From Paenibacillus psychroresistens (GTDB taxonomy: Bacteria > Bacillota > Bacilli > Paenibacillales > NBRC-103111), in the NCBI RefSeq assembly GCF_009728935.1, contig NZ_CP034235.1, positions 7,403,501 to 7,467,500 on the forward strand: a stretch of 64,000 nucleotides of DNA. Reading direction: 5' to 3'. A program made the position numbers and the translations under genes. The notes under the pieces were generated by a model. The model saw only the letters and a list, made by a program, of their open reading frames with translations, was not told the DNA's origin and ran no database searches. Every line of letters begins with the position of its first letter. The stretch's first letter is position 1. Shown piece by piece: positions 8,924 through 16,650 of the stretch.

Positions 8924-9526
8924 TCAATCCAACCAACCATTCTTCTCCGCTATGCTCAAAGCATCAATCCGATTTTTGGCATTCAGCTTTTGAATCGCCT
9001 CAGAAAGGTAGTTGCGCACCGTTCCGGATGATAGATAAAGCTTATTAGCGATATCGGGTGCAGACAGTCCTTCGCGCGCCAGCTTAAGCACCTCACGTTC
9101 ACGCTCAGTCAAGGGATTCTCCGCTTCCCAGAAAGTAAGCGCCAGCTCAGGACTGACTGCACGCCCTCCCGAATAAACATTGCGAAGTGCAGCTGCCAGC
9201 TCAGCGATCGGCGAATCTTTTAATAGAAAACCTTTGACACCCGCACGCATCGCTCGTTGAAAATACCCCGTACGCGAAAAAGTTGTGAGAATGACCACCC
9301 GACACGGATTTTTTCGTTCTTTTAATTTTTCAGCCACATCCAGTCCCGTCATATATGGCATTTCAATATCCATCACAACTACATCCGGCGCTAAGGATTC
9401 AATCATCTGCAAAGCCTGCTCACCATTCTCCGCTTGTCCAACAACCTCTATATCATCTTCTAAATCCAACAAAGCACTAAGCGCTCCGCGAAGCATGCCT
9501 TGATCCTCAGCTACGATCACTTTCAT
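8924..9526 (-). CDS. yvfU: NarL/LuxR-family response regulator (YvfU-like)
   Basis: This 200-residue protein has a receiver domain with phospho-acceptor Asp53 (VVVMDIEMPYMTG). Its C-terminal LuxR-type helix-turn-helix (about 136-197) contains LTEREREVLKLAREGLS. It lies 6 nt after the histidine kinase gene and last in a four-gene operon of ABC ATPase, permease, kinase and regulator. The same order occurs in Bacillus subtilis yvfRSTU, hence the symbol, which is by analogy. It probably controls its own operon. A TGACA-GA-TGTCA palindrome upstream of the first gene is a candidate target. Confidence 0.85.
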   Translation of the reverse strand: MKVIVAEDQGMLRGALSALLDLEDDIEVVGQAENGEQALQMIESLAPDVVVMDIEMPYMTGLDVAEKLKERKNPCRVVILTTFSRTGYFQRAMRAGVKGFLLKDSPIAELAAALRNVYSGGRAVSPELALTFWEAENPLTEREREVLKLAREGLSAPDIANKLYLSSGTVRNYLSEAIQKLNAKNRIDALSIAEKNGWLD

Positions 9527-9532
9527 CGGATA

Positions 9533-10669
9533 CTACCTCCCAGCCTCAATAGCTCTATTCACATTAGGCACCTTAAAAGTAACAGTGGTACCCTGATCAA
9601 TCACCGATTCAAATTGCAACTCACCATCCACTAGCTTGAGTCGTTCTCTCATCCCATTTAAACCATTTTTAGAAACATCGCCATTACAACTATCCACATC
9701 AACACCACTGCCTTTATCCATAACCTTCAAAATATAACTTCCTGCTTCACCTTTCCACTCGATCGCACACCCTGATGCTTTGCTATGTTTAACAACATTG
9801 GTAACAGCCTCGCGCAAGCACATACCCATTATGTTATCTACCAGAGGGGTCATCACTCCATTATCCATATCTCCTTTAACCTCCAGCACTATACCAGCTG
9901 CAGCTAAAATTTGTTTGGCGTGGGTAATCTCATCCCGAACGGTAACAGCATTCATCCCAGATACAAGCTCACGCAGCTGTTTAAGCGCCGCTCTCGAGGT
10001 TGTTTGAATATCCTTCACCTCTTGTGCAGCACGCTCTGGATTTTTAATCATTAGCTTCTCCGCCAGCTCACTTTTTAAGGTAATTAACGAAAGCGTATGG
10101 CCCAAGGTATCATGCAAATCACGCGAAATCCGCTGGCGTTCCTCATTTTTAGATAAATGGGCAATTTCTTCGTTTGCTAGATTTAGCTTTCGTTTAAGCT
10201 CATTAGAGCGTTGCCCAGCACGGATAATAAAAGGCATCCCTAACATAACCAACATGGCCGGGATCAATTGAATCAACTCAATAGTGTTGGTGAACATTTC
10301 ATATTTCCAGCTTGTAAACGCAAATAAAGTCAACAATGCGATAATAGACCCAACAATTTGCTTCCTACTCTTCAGCATACCTATTAACGGCGAAGGATAA
10401 AAAGCCATATAAAGAAAATTCTCATCATATCGAAAAACAAAAAAACCAACAATTAAAATCTGCAACAGAATAGAAAGTATACGTCGTTTAGCATTAAAAA
10501 AACTAAAAATATAAATAACAGAGAAAAAGACAACAAGCAGAAAGCCTGGAATCATTTCATTCACAGGTCGCCCCACCAATGAAGCAACTGGGTAGATCAT
10601 GTATACTAGCCAGATAAAAGCAAGATAGAAGGGCGGCCCCTCTTGGGACCGCACTTTGGGTTTAAACAT
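9533..10669 (-). CDS. yvfT: Membrane histidine kinase, HisKA_3 type (YvfT-like)
   Basis: This 378-residue protein has about six hydrophobic helices in its first 150 residues and almost no extracellular loop. A coiled linker follows, then the HisKA_3 dimerisation box with His186 (ISRDLHDTLGH). A HATPase domain completes it (EAVTNVVKHSKA, GSGVD, NGLNGMRERL). This 'intramembrane-sensing' layout is like DesK and LnrJ, which sense membrane-level cues. Its start follows the permease stop by 3 nt. It is expected to phosphorylate the adjacent regulator. Confidence 0.87.
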   Translation of the reverse strand: MFKPKVRSQEGPPFYLAFIWLVYMIYPVASLVGRPVNEMIPGFLLVVFFSVIYIFSFFNAKRRILSILLQILIVGFFVFRYDENFLYMAFYPSPLIGMLKSRKQIVGSIIALLTLFAFTSWKYEMFTNTIELIQLIPAMLVMLGMPFIIRAGQRSNELKRKLNLANEEIAHLSKNEERQRISRDLHDTLGHTLSLITLKSELAEKLMIKNPERAAQEVKDIQTTSRAALKQLRELVSGMNAVTVRDEITHAKQILAAAGIVLEVKGDMDNGVMTPLVDNIMGMCLREAVTNVVKHSKASGCAIEWKGEAGSYILKVMDKGSGVDVDSCNGDVSKNGLNGMRERLKLVDGELQFESVIDQGTTVTFKVPNVNRAIEAGR

Positions 10670-10672
10670 AGA

Positions 10673-11425
10673 CTAGATCGCTTCCTGTCTTTTCATTATA
10701 TACGTTGATAATAACATAAACACGACCACATAAGCTGCTAAGATTAACGCCCCATCCCAGTCAATAACCCCGCCGCCAACCAGATTCCACGCCCCTTGAC
10801 CCAGTCGAAACGTCGGTGTATATTTAGCGATATTCTGCATGGTATCTGACATCGATGCTGTTGGAAACCAAAGCCCACCTAGTATGGATAGCCCCATATA
10901 TAACATCAGCGCAAGAATCTGTACAGCATCTGCATTTTTTATTGAGCCAAGCAAGGTACCTAAAGCCATGAACGAGAAGCCGCCAATCCAAATCCACAAT
11001 CCGCTTTCTATCCAAATCGAAGCTGGCAGATGAATCCCCTTGCCTAGACCACCAATAATAAACATCAGTAATACGATTGCTAAATTGATCAATCCTTGTG
11101 CCAGCACCTTAGAGAAGATGTATGACCCGGATGGGAGCGGTGTAATTTTTAATAATCGAATCCAACCTTGTGAGCGCTCCTTAGATATCCTTTGGGCAAA
11201 AGAAGTCAAACCCGCGCCAACCACACCATAAACCGTCATAGACATCAAATAATAGGTAGTCCAATCCGCTCCATTCACTTTCGTATCACTATCCATCGTG
11301 CTGGTAAAAAGGAAGAAGAAGGCTACCGGCATAACCACCGAGAAGAAAACAAACCGTTTGTTCCGTATCGTCCGCATAAGCTCCGCCTTGCATTGGGCCA
11401 CTGTCGCTTTAAGCTTTGTATTCAT
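10673..11425 (-). CDS. yvfS: ABC-2 type permease of exporter (YvfS-like)
   Basis: This 250-residue protein has six predicted helices and the ABC-2 permease pattern. It has an N-terminal cytoplasmic start (CKAELMRTIRNKRFVFFS) and a conserved GLWFP segment in the fourth/fifth helix region. It pairs with the ATPase gene just upstream, and its ATG lies immediately after that gene's stop within AAAGGAGTGG. A single permease gene implies a homodimer. The cargo is likely a lipid-like or amphiphilic compound, by analogy with two-component-linked exporters such as linearmycin export. That is inference. Confidence 0.82.
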   Translation of the reverse strand: MNTKLKATVAQCKAELMRTIRNKRFVFFSVVMPVAFFFLFTSTMDSDTKVNGADWTTYYLMSMTVYGVVGAGLTSFAQRISKERSQGWIRLLKITPLPSGSYIFSKVLAQGLINLAIVLLMFIIGGLGKGIHLPASIWIESGLWIWIGGFSFMALGTLLGSIKNADAVQILALMLYMGLSILGGLWFPTASMSDTMQNIAKYTPTFRLGQGAWNLVGGGVIDWDGALILAAYVVVFMLLSTYIMKRQEAI

Positions 11426-11426
11426 T

Positions 11427-12338
11427 CTAAACCACTCCTTTTAATACATTCGTATTATCAACAAGTGTTTGGAAGGCATCTTCCAGACCACCACTTTGAA
11501 TCTCAATGTCATGCATTTCGATACGTTTTTCTATTAGCACACGAATCAATGTATCCGTATCATTGCTGTGCAGCTTCACCCTACGACCGCTCCATTCCAC
11601 ATCTACAACACCTGGGATTGCAAGAAGCATTTCCGATTTAACCGAAACACCCGCAGTAAATGAGATCACGCGCCCCGTTGTCCCCGCTTTAATTTCACTT
11701 GGCGTTCCATCTGCAATCAACTTCCCATTATTAATCACAACAATTCGATCCGCTAAGTTATCCGCTTCTTCTAAGTAATGAGTGGTTAATACTACCGTTC
11801 GGCCTTTTCCCGCCATAGCTCTAATTGTGTCCCAAAATAGCTGACGCGAGCTAATATCCATCCCGACTGTCGGTTCATCCAAGAAAATAATTTCAGGATC
11901 ACCCGCTGCCGCTAATGCAAAGCCTAATCTTCGTTGCTGCCCACCAGATAAGGACGCTGCCATCTTATTCTTCTCGTTCTCTAGCCCGGAAATGCGCAGC
12001 AACTCAGCCAACGAAAGAGGATTCGTATAATAATTGCGAAATAAATTAATCGTCTCTGATACCTTAAGATTATCAATAATGCTCACATCCTGCAGCATAG
12101 CCCCAATTCGATTACGTACCTCCGAATCTCGCGGATTGCCGCCGAGCAGCTTGATTTTTCCACTTGTCGGTTGCTGCAAGCCAAGAATCATCGAGATAGT
12201 TGTTGTTTTGCCCGCACCATTAGGACCTAGCAGCGCCAAAACTGTTCCACGTTCTATACTTAAAGATAAATCATCAACTGCCTTTTTCCCTTTATACACC
12301 TTCGTTACATTCTCCAATTGAATAGCTAGTTGTTTCAT
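11427..12338 (-). CDS. yvfR: ABC exporter ATP-binding protein (YvfR-like)
   Basis: This ~303-residue ATPase has Walker A GPNGAGKTT, signature LSGGQQRR and Walker B IIFLDEPTVGMD, and a His switch in TTHYLEEAD. A C-terminal extension of about 80 residues is typical of drug-export ATPases. The ATG at 12338 has GAGGAG 7 nt upstream. The longer in-frame reading (to 12404) has no RBS. It is the first gene of the exporter/two-component operon. Confidence 0.88.
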   Translation of the reverse strand: MKQLAIQLENVTKVYKGKKAVDDLSLSIERGTVLALLGPNGAGKTTTISMILGLQQPTSGKIKLLGGNPRDSEVRNRIGAMLQDVSIIDNLKVSETINLFRNYYTNPLSLAELLRISGLENEKNKMAASLSGGQQRRLGFALAAAGDPEIIFLDEPTVGMDISSRQLFWDTIRAMAGKGRTVVLTTHYLEEADNLADRIVVINNGKLIADGTPSEIKAGTTGRVISFTAGVSVKSEMLLAIPGVVDVEWSGRRVKLHSNDTDTLIRVLIEKRIEMHDIEIQSGGLEDAFQTLVDNTNVLKGVV

Positions 12339-12443
12339 AAATTCACTCCTCGTATGTTGTCTATCTTCCTTCGCTTTGTTGTCTGTTCTTATCTTACTGC
12401 ACATAGCAAATAAGGAGTACGCACAAACGTAATCTCTTGAAGG

Positions 12444-12455
12444 TGACAGATGTCA
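12444..12455. promoter_or_regulatory. Palindrome upstream of the yvfR-like operon, candidate regulator site
   Basis: TGACAGATGTCA is a perfect 12-bp palindrome about 105 nt before the first start codon. NarL-family regulators bind short inverted repeats, so it may be the operator for the operon's own response regulator. No convincing -35/-10 pair was seen close to it. Confidence 0.35.
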
Positions 12456-12478
12456 TATAAATCGGGTATGAAAACAGC

Positions 12479-12502
12479 AAAAAGCCCGCTGATTGCGGGC
12501 TC
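12479..12502 (-). terminator. Terminator of the nirBD-hemD operon
   Basis: AGCCCGC (12483-12489) and GCGGGCT (12495-12501) form a 7-bp GC stem with a 5-nt loop. On the minus strand a run of five T follows. It lies just after the hemD-like stop. Confidence 0.85.
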
Positions 12503-12520
12503 CATCTACTATTCGCGCAT

Positions 12521-13330
12521 TTAACCATGCGTCTCTAAATACTCAACAAAAGCCAAAATCATATTCCCCATCCGTTCTTCTTGCGGATAAATAACTCGCG
12601 ATACCCCAGCTTCACGCACAACATCAGCCGTATATTTCCCCACAGCAACAGCAACCGTCGGTCCAGCAAAAGCCGCCAATAACTCTGCGAGAACCCCCTG
12701 CTCTGCAGCATAGGCAAAAATAAATCTCACCTGCGGCCCGCTCGTAAATGTCACGGCATCGATCTCACCATTCAATATCTCCGCCACTAAGCTTACTAAT
12801 ACCTCACGCTCAGGCGGCACATGCCGGTAAGGAAGAATTTCACGAAACTCTGCATTCTGCTCCTGCAAATATTGGACTAGCTTTGGCGCTGGATCGCCAT
12901 GCAGCTGAAGCGCCACACGACAACCGGTAAGATCATGCTCAGCCAATGCACGAACCAATCCAGCTGATGTGCCGTCATCATCTCGCGCCATTGTTTCCAA
13001 CCCTAGCTTTTTCAGAGCACCAATGGCTTTATATCCTCTAGCCGCCAGCTTAGCCCGCTTTAATTTACTCATAAATGCATCTAATAATTCCATATTATCT
13101 GCAATCCTCAACAAGGTTTCAATACCCAATCCCGTTGTAAAGATGAACCAATCTACATTTTCTTTTAACAATCGGCGAATTTCATCTTCAACATGTGCAT
13201 CTTCTAGAAAAACGGTACCTTGTGCTGGGCGAATCAGTGGAATCCCGCCTAGCTTTACAACAAACTTGCTTAAATCTTCCGCACGACGGGGGCCAGTTAA
13301 AGCCACTCGTTTACCCTCTAGCTTACCCAT
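12521..13330 (-). CDS. Uroporphyrinogen-III synthase-like protein (HemD family)
   Basis: This 269-residue protein has the two-lobed HemD fold signatures: GKRVALTGPRR at the start, a VDWFIFTTGLGIETLL segment, and the C-terminal DAVTFTSGPQVRFIF and VAVGKYTADVVREAGV. HemD closes hydroxymethylbilane to uroporphyrinogen III, the branch point for siroheme. Position directly after nirD suggests it supplies siroheme precursor for NirB, rather than being the housekeeping hemD of the heme operon. An alternative is a regulatory HemD-domain protein. The start has a GGGGGAG RBS. Confidence 0.78.
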   Translation of the reverse strand: MGKLEGKRVALTGPRRAEDLSKFVVKLGGIPLIRPAQGTVFLEDAHVEDEIRRLLKENVDWFIFTTGLGIETLLRIADNMELLDAFMSKLKRAKLAARGYKAIGALKKLGLETMARDDDGTSAGLVRALAEHDLTGCRVALQLHGDPAPKLVQYLQEQNAEFREILPYRHVPPEREVLVSLVAEILNGEIDAVTFTSGPQVRFIFAYAAEQGVLAELLAAFAGPTVAVAVGKYTADVVREAGVSRVIYPQEERMGNMILAFVEYLETHG

Positions 13331-13352
13331 GGGTTACTCCCCCTTATTTTAC

Positions 13353-13688
13353 TTATGATGCCATAGTGCTAGAATCATTCAAGCTCAGCGTAATATCGCC
13401 ACTCCGCGCATCTATTTCTACTTGATAAGTGACAACGCAGCCTTCATCCGGTTCTTCAACCAATCCATCATTCATATTAATCCGCCAATCGTGCAACGGA
13501 CAGAAGACATGATGATCACAAACAATACCTTCCGATAGCTTCCCACCCTTATGGGGACATCTATTCTCAATCGCCTTAATTTCACCTGTTGAAAGCTTGA
13601 ATAAAGCTACTTCTATATTATCTACCATTACTGTTCTCGACCTACGCTCCAATATATCAGAAACATTCGCTACAACCCAGCTTTTCAT
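13353..13688 (-). CDS. nirD: Nitrite reductase small subunit NirD (Rieske)
   Basis: This 111-residue protein has a Rieske [2Fe-2S] site with ligands Cys44-x-His46 (RCPHKGGKLSEG) and Cys63-x2-His66 (FCPLHDW). In assimilatory NADH-nitrite reductase it is the small partner of NirB. It follows nirB by 27 nt, with a GGGGG RBS. The length is normal for the family. It acts in the cytoplasm in reduction of nitrite to ammonium. Confidence 0.93.
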   Translation of the reverse strand: MKSWVVANVSDILERRSRTVMVDNIEVALFKLSTGEIKAIENRCPHKGGKLSEGIVCDHHVFCPLHDWRINMNDGLVEEPDEGCVVTYQVEIDARSGDITLSLNDSSTMAS

Positions 13689-13715
13689 AGGTAAACCCCC
13701 TTTTCAATAGACCCT

Positions 13716-16148
13716 TTATTTTTCTACCGGAATGGATTCACAAGCTTTAAGCGGCTGCAAAATCTGACTTAGTCTTTCTTGCTCAATAATTTCCTTCCAA
13801 GGATCTACTGTTAAACTAAGAGTCTTCTCTATACGCTCAACTAAAGCTAAACGAACTTCTTTGGATTCCAAAGCATCTCTTACGGATTGCACACCGATAC
13901 GCTCAATCCAATCTGAGGTGCGCTCATTAAACCTGCCATTCTCCCGATAATATTGCAAGAAGGCTCCATTCCACTCAAGAACCTCTTCATTCGTTTTCAC
14001 TTTTACAAGCAATTCCGCAGACCTGACCTTCACGCCGCCATTACCGCCTACGTACAACTCCCAACCACCATCAATGGCTACCACGCCAAAATCTTTAATA
14101 ATCGATTCAGCGCAATTACGCGGACAGCCGGAAACCGCCATTTTCACTTTAGCCGGTGTATTCAAGCGTTCAAATTTCTTCTCCATATCAATCCCCATTT
14201 GAATCGCATCTTGGGTACCAAAACGGCAGAAAGTGTTGCCCACACAGGTTTTCACAGTTCTCAAAGCTTTTCCATAAGCATAACCTGAGGGCATATCCAA
14301 ATCCGCCCAAACGGAAGTTAAATCTTCCTTTTTAATCCCGAGCAAATCAATTCTTTGTCCACCGGTGAACTTAACCATAGGCACGTTATATTTTTCAGCC
14401 ACTTCGGCAATTTTCATCAATTCTTTAGGCGTCGTCACTCCCCCATAAATCCGCGGAACAACCGAGTAAGTCCCATCATGTTGGATATTCGCATGATTTC
14501 GTTCATTTACAAAACGCGACTCTCGTTCTTCTTCATGCTCCACAGGCCACGCCATACCCAAGTAGTAATTCAAAGCCGGACGACACTTTGAACATCCTTC
14601 TGGATTGCCCCACTCCATCACATTCATGACTTCTTTACTCGTAGTTAAATGCATTTCTCGAATCGCTGCAACCACTTCATCACGGGAATGTGTGGTACAG
14701 CCGCAAATGCCTTCTTTGACTGTTTTTACCCCATCTGCTCCTAAGGTATAAGTTAGTAAATCCGCAACTAACGGTTTACAGCCGCCGCATGAACCGGAAG
14801 CTTTGGTACAAGCTTTGATTTCATTAACACTGGCGCAGCCTTTTTCATTGATCGCTTGAACTATCGTCGCTTTGGAGACACCATTACAGCCACAAACAAT
14901 TTCATCATTAGGCATAGCCGCTACAAAATCTATACCCGTCTTAGTCGCTCCACCCGAGCCTAATAAAATTTCACGCTCTTTACCCGTTACATCTTCTTCA
15001 CTGCGAATCATCGAGAATATGCGCGAGCCATCGCTCGTATCACCGAACAGAACGGACCCAATCACCTTGCCATCTTTAATCACAACTTTTTTGTAAACGC
15101 CAGCGAAATCATCTTGAACCCGAACAGCACGAGTGCCTGGTTTCTCTACAAAATCACCTGCCGAGAAAACATTCACCCCAGAGACCTTAAGCTTCGTTGA
15201 AACAACAGAGCCTTGGTAGCCTTCTCCAGCATCCAATCCAGCCAACTTTTTAGCTAAAATATTACCTTGCTCGTATAAAGGAGCGACCAACCCATAGGCT
15301 ACGCCACGATGCTCTGCACATTCCCCCACTGAATAGACATGCGGGATGCTCGTTTCCAAAAAGTCATCTACGACAATACCACGGTTTATCTCTACGCCAG
15401 CATCCTTAGCAAGCTGTATATTTGGGCGAATCCCAACTGCCATGACTACTAAATCCGCTTCAACCGACGAACCATCCTTAAACCTTAACCCGGATACGCG
15501 TTTTTTACCTGTTATAACATCTGTACCTTTCTCTAATAAGAACTTCATCCCTTGTTGTTCTAGCTCAGCACGCAGCATATTCGAAGCTGTTTCATCCAAC
15601 TGACGTTCCATCACATACTTGTAGATATGCACGACCGAAACTTCCATTTTAAGATTCAACAAACCTCGAGCTGCTTCAATACCTAGTAAACCGCCACCTA
15701 TTACAACTGCTTTTTTATATTTTTTCGCAGTCTCCATCATCGTTTCACAATCTTTAATATCACGGAAGGCAATGACGCCTTCTTTATCCGCACCTGGCAG
15801 CGGCAGCATAAACGGCAGCGAGCCTGTCGCGATAATAACATCATCATAAGATACCTGCAGCCCTTGATCTGTTGTCACCGTTTTTGCTGTGGTATCTAAT
15901 TTGGTAACCGTTTGACCCGCATATAAAGTAATATCATTGTCCTTATACCAAGCCCAATCGTTTAAAGTGATATCCTTCATATCCGCATCCCCAGCTAAAA
16001 CGGAGGATAACAAGATCCGATTGTAATTCGGATGTGGCTCACTGCCAAAAACTGTAATGTCATATTTATGGGGTGCAAGCTTTAATAACTGTTCCACACA
16101 CCAAACCCCTGCCATCCCATTGCCAATTAAAACTAGTTTCTTTTTCAT
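13716..16148 (-). CDS. nirB: NAD(P)H nitrite reductase large subunit NirB
   Basis: The protein has 810 residues. Domains in order are an FAD/NAD(P) pyridine-nucleotide oxidoreductase (GNGMAGVWCVEQ; second nucleotide motif GGGLLGIEAARG), BFD-like [2Fe-2S] segments with paired cysteines (CGCNGVSK, SGSCGGCKP), the ferredoxin-like half domain, and the siroheme/[4Fe-4S] domain. The cluster cysteines are in TCVGNTFCRFG and SGCPRNCAES. It reduces nitrite to ammonium with six electrons from NAD(P)H. The operon is nirB-nirD-hemD-like. The promoter region carries GlnR/TnrA boxes, so nitrogen control is expected. No nitrate reductase gene lies next to it in this window. Confidence 0.95.
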   Translation of the reverse strand: MKKKLVLIGNGMAGVWCVEQLLKLAPHKYDITVFGSEPHPNYNRILLSSVLAGDADMKDITLNDWAWYKDNDITLYAGQTVTKLDTTAKTVTTDQGLQVSYDDVIIATGSLPFMLPLPGADKEGVIAFRDIKDCETMMETAKKYKKAVVIGGGLLGIEAARGLLNLKMEVSVVHIYKYVMERQLDETASNMLRAELEQQGMKFLLEKGTDVITGKKRVSGLRFKDGSSVEADLVVMAVGIRPNIQLAKDAGVEINRGIVVDDFLETSIPHVYSVGECAEHRGVAYGLVAPLYEQGNILAKKLAGLDAGEGYQGSVVSTKLKVSGVNVFSAGDFVEKPGTRAVRVQDDFAGVYKKVVIKDGKVIGSVLFGDTSDGSRIFSMIRSEEDVTGKEREILLGSGGATKTGIDFVAAMPNDEIVCGCNGVSKATIVQAINEKGCASVNEIKACTKASGSCGGCKPLVADLLTYTLGADGVKTVKEGICGCTTHSRDEVVAAIREMHLTTSKEVMNVMEWGNPEGCSKCRPALNYYLGMAWPVEHEEERESRFVNERNHANIQHDGTYSVVPRIYGGVTTPKELMKIAEVAEKYNVPMVKFTGGQRIDLLGIKKEDLTSVWADLDMPSGYAYGKALRTVKTCVGNTFCRFGTQDAIQMGIDMEKKFERLNTPAKVKMAVSGCPRNCAESIIKDFGVVAIDGGWELYVGGNGGVKVRSAELLVKVKTNEEVLEWNGAFLQYYRENGRFNERTSDWIERIGVQSVRDALESKEVRLALVERIEKTLSLTVDPWKEIIEQERLSQILQPLKACESIPVEK

Positions 16149-16177
16149 CTCACTCCACGCTCCCCTAGATGAATTTA

Positions 16178-16194
16178 TGTTAGATAATATAACA
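16178..16194. promoter_or_regulatory. GlnR/TnrA box 1 upstream of nirB
   Basis: TGTTA-N7-TAACA matches the consensus TGTNA-N7-TNACA of GlnR and TnrA exactly. It lies 30 nt before the nirB start and just downstream of the predicted transcription start, a position that would suit repression. Confidence 0.7.
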
Positions 16195-16213
16195 CAATAA
16201 TTTATATGTTCTC

Positions 16214-16219
16214 ATTATA
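16214..16219 (-). promoter_or_regulatory. -10 box of the nirB promoter
   Basis: TATAAT on the minus strand. No good -35 hexamer lies 17-18 bp upstream (ATTAAC is the best), as expected of an activator-dependent promoter. Box 2 is centred about 43 bp upstream of the predicted start. Confidence 0.55.
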
Positions 16220-16241
16220 AAAGCGAAATTACCTCAGTTAA

Positions 16242-16258
16242 TGTTATGTTACTTTACA
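16242..16258. promoter_or_regulatory. GlnR/TnrA box 2 upstream of nirB
   Basis: TGTTA-N7-TTACA fits the TGTNA-N7-TNACA consensus exactly. It is centred about 43 bp upstream of the predicted nirB start site, close to where TnrA activates in Bacillus subtilis (about -50). Confidence 0.75.
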
Positions 16259-16286
16259 CATTGTTAATTCAATATAACTGATTAAA

Positions 16287-16311
16287 CCGAATTATTCAAT
16301 AGATAATTCGG
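16287..16311. repeat. Perfect 9-bp inverted repeat in the nirB upstream region
   Basis: CCGAATTAT (16287-16295) and ATAATTCGG (16303-16311) are separated by 7 nt. It lies in the 440-nt region between nirB and the IMPDH terminator. On the minus strand only a weak T-rich tail follows, so it may be a weak terminator or an operator. Confidence 0.4.
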
Positions 16312-16344
16312 AAAATACTTCATTTTTTATCTTATATTTAAATA

Positions 16345-16388
16345 AAAAGACGAACAATTATTTTAATTATTTAATTAATGTTCGTGTT
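16345..16388 (-). terminator. AT-rich hairpin with T-run, possible end of a short transcript
   Basis: ACGAACA (16350-16356) pairs with TGTTCGT (16378-16384), with a long AT-rich interior. On the minus strand five T follow. No gene ends here, so it could terminate a small RNA started near the third GlnR/TnrA box. Confidence 0.35.
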
Positions 16389-16466
16389 TTATCGATGTAG
16401 CATTTGTTGTCATTTGAAATAGTTAGAGAAGCTTCCGTTCAGATAACTGTCGAATACGAATTATTA

Positions 16467-16483
16467 TGTTATATTATATAACA
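16467..16483. promoter_or_regulatory. GlnR/TnrA box 3 (orphan)
   Basis: TGTTATATTATATAACA is a perfect palindrome matching TGTNA-N7-TNACA. It is about 320 nt from the nirB start and not next to any other start codon. It may act at a distance on nirB or control an unannotated short transcript on the minus strand. Confidence 0.6.
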
Positions 16484-16592
16484 TATGTACCGCGCTAACC
16501 GAGTGGACTATAACTTATGGAAATAAACAAAACACAGCTAATTCACGGTATGGAGCAGAAATCCGGCTCAAATCGCTTGCTAAAAAACGCGC

Positions 16593-16618
16593 AAAAAGGA
16601 CTGCCCGAGGGCAGCCCT
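16593..16618 (-). terminator. Terminator of the IMP dehydrogenase gene
   Basis: GGACTGCCC (16598-16606) and GGGCAGCCC (16609-16617) form a GC-rich stem. Five T follow on the minus strand. Confidence 0.8.
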
Positions 16619-16650
16619 TAATATAGAATATGAGTTTGTATAAGTTAAGC

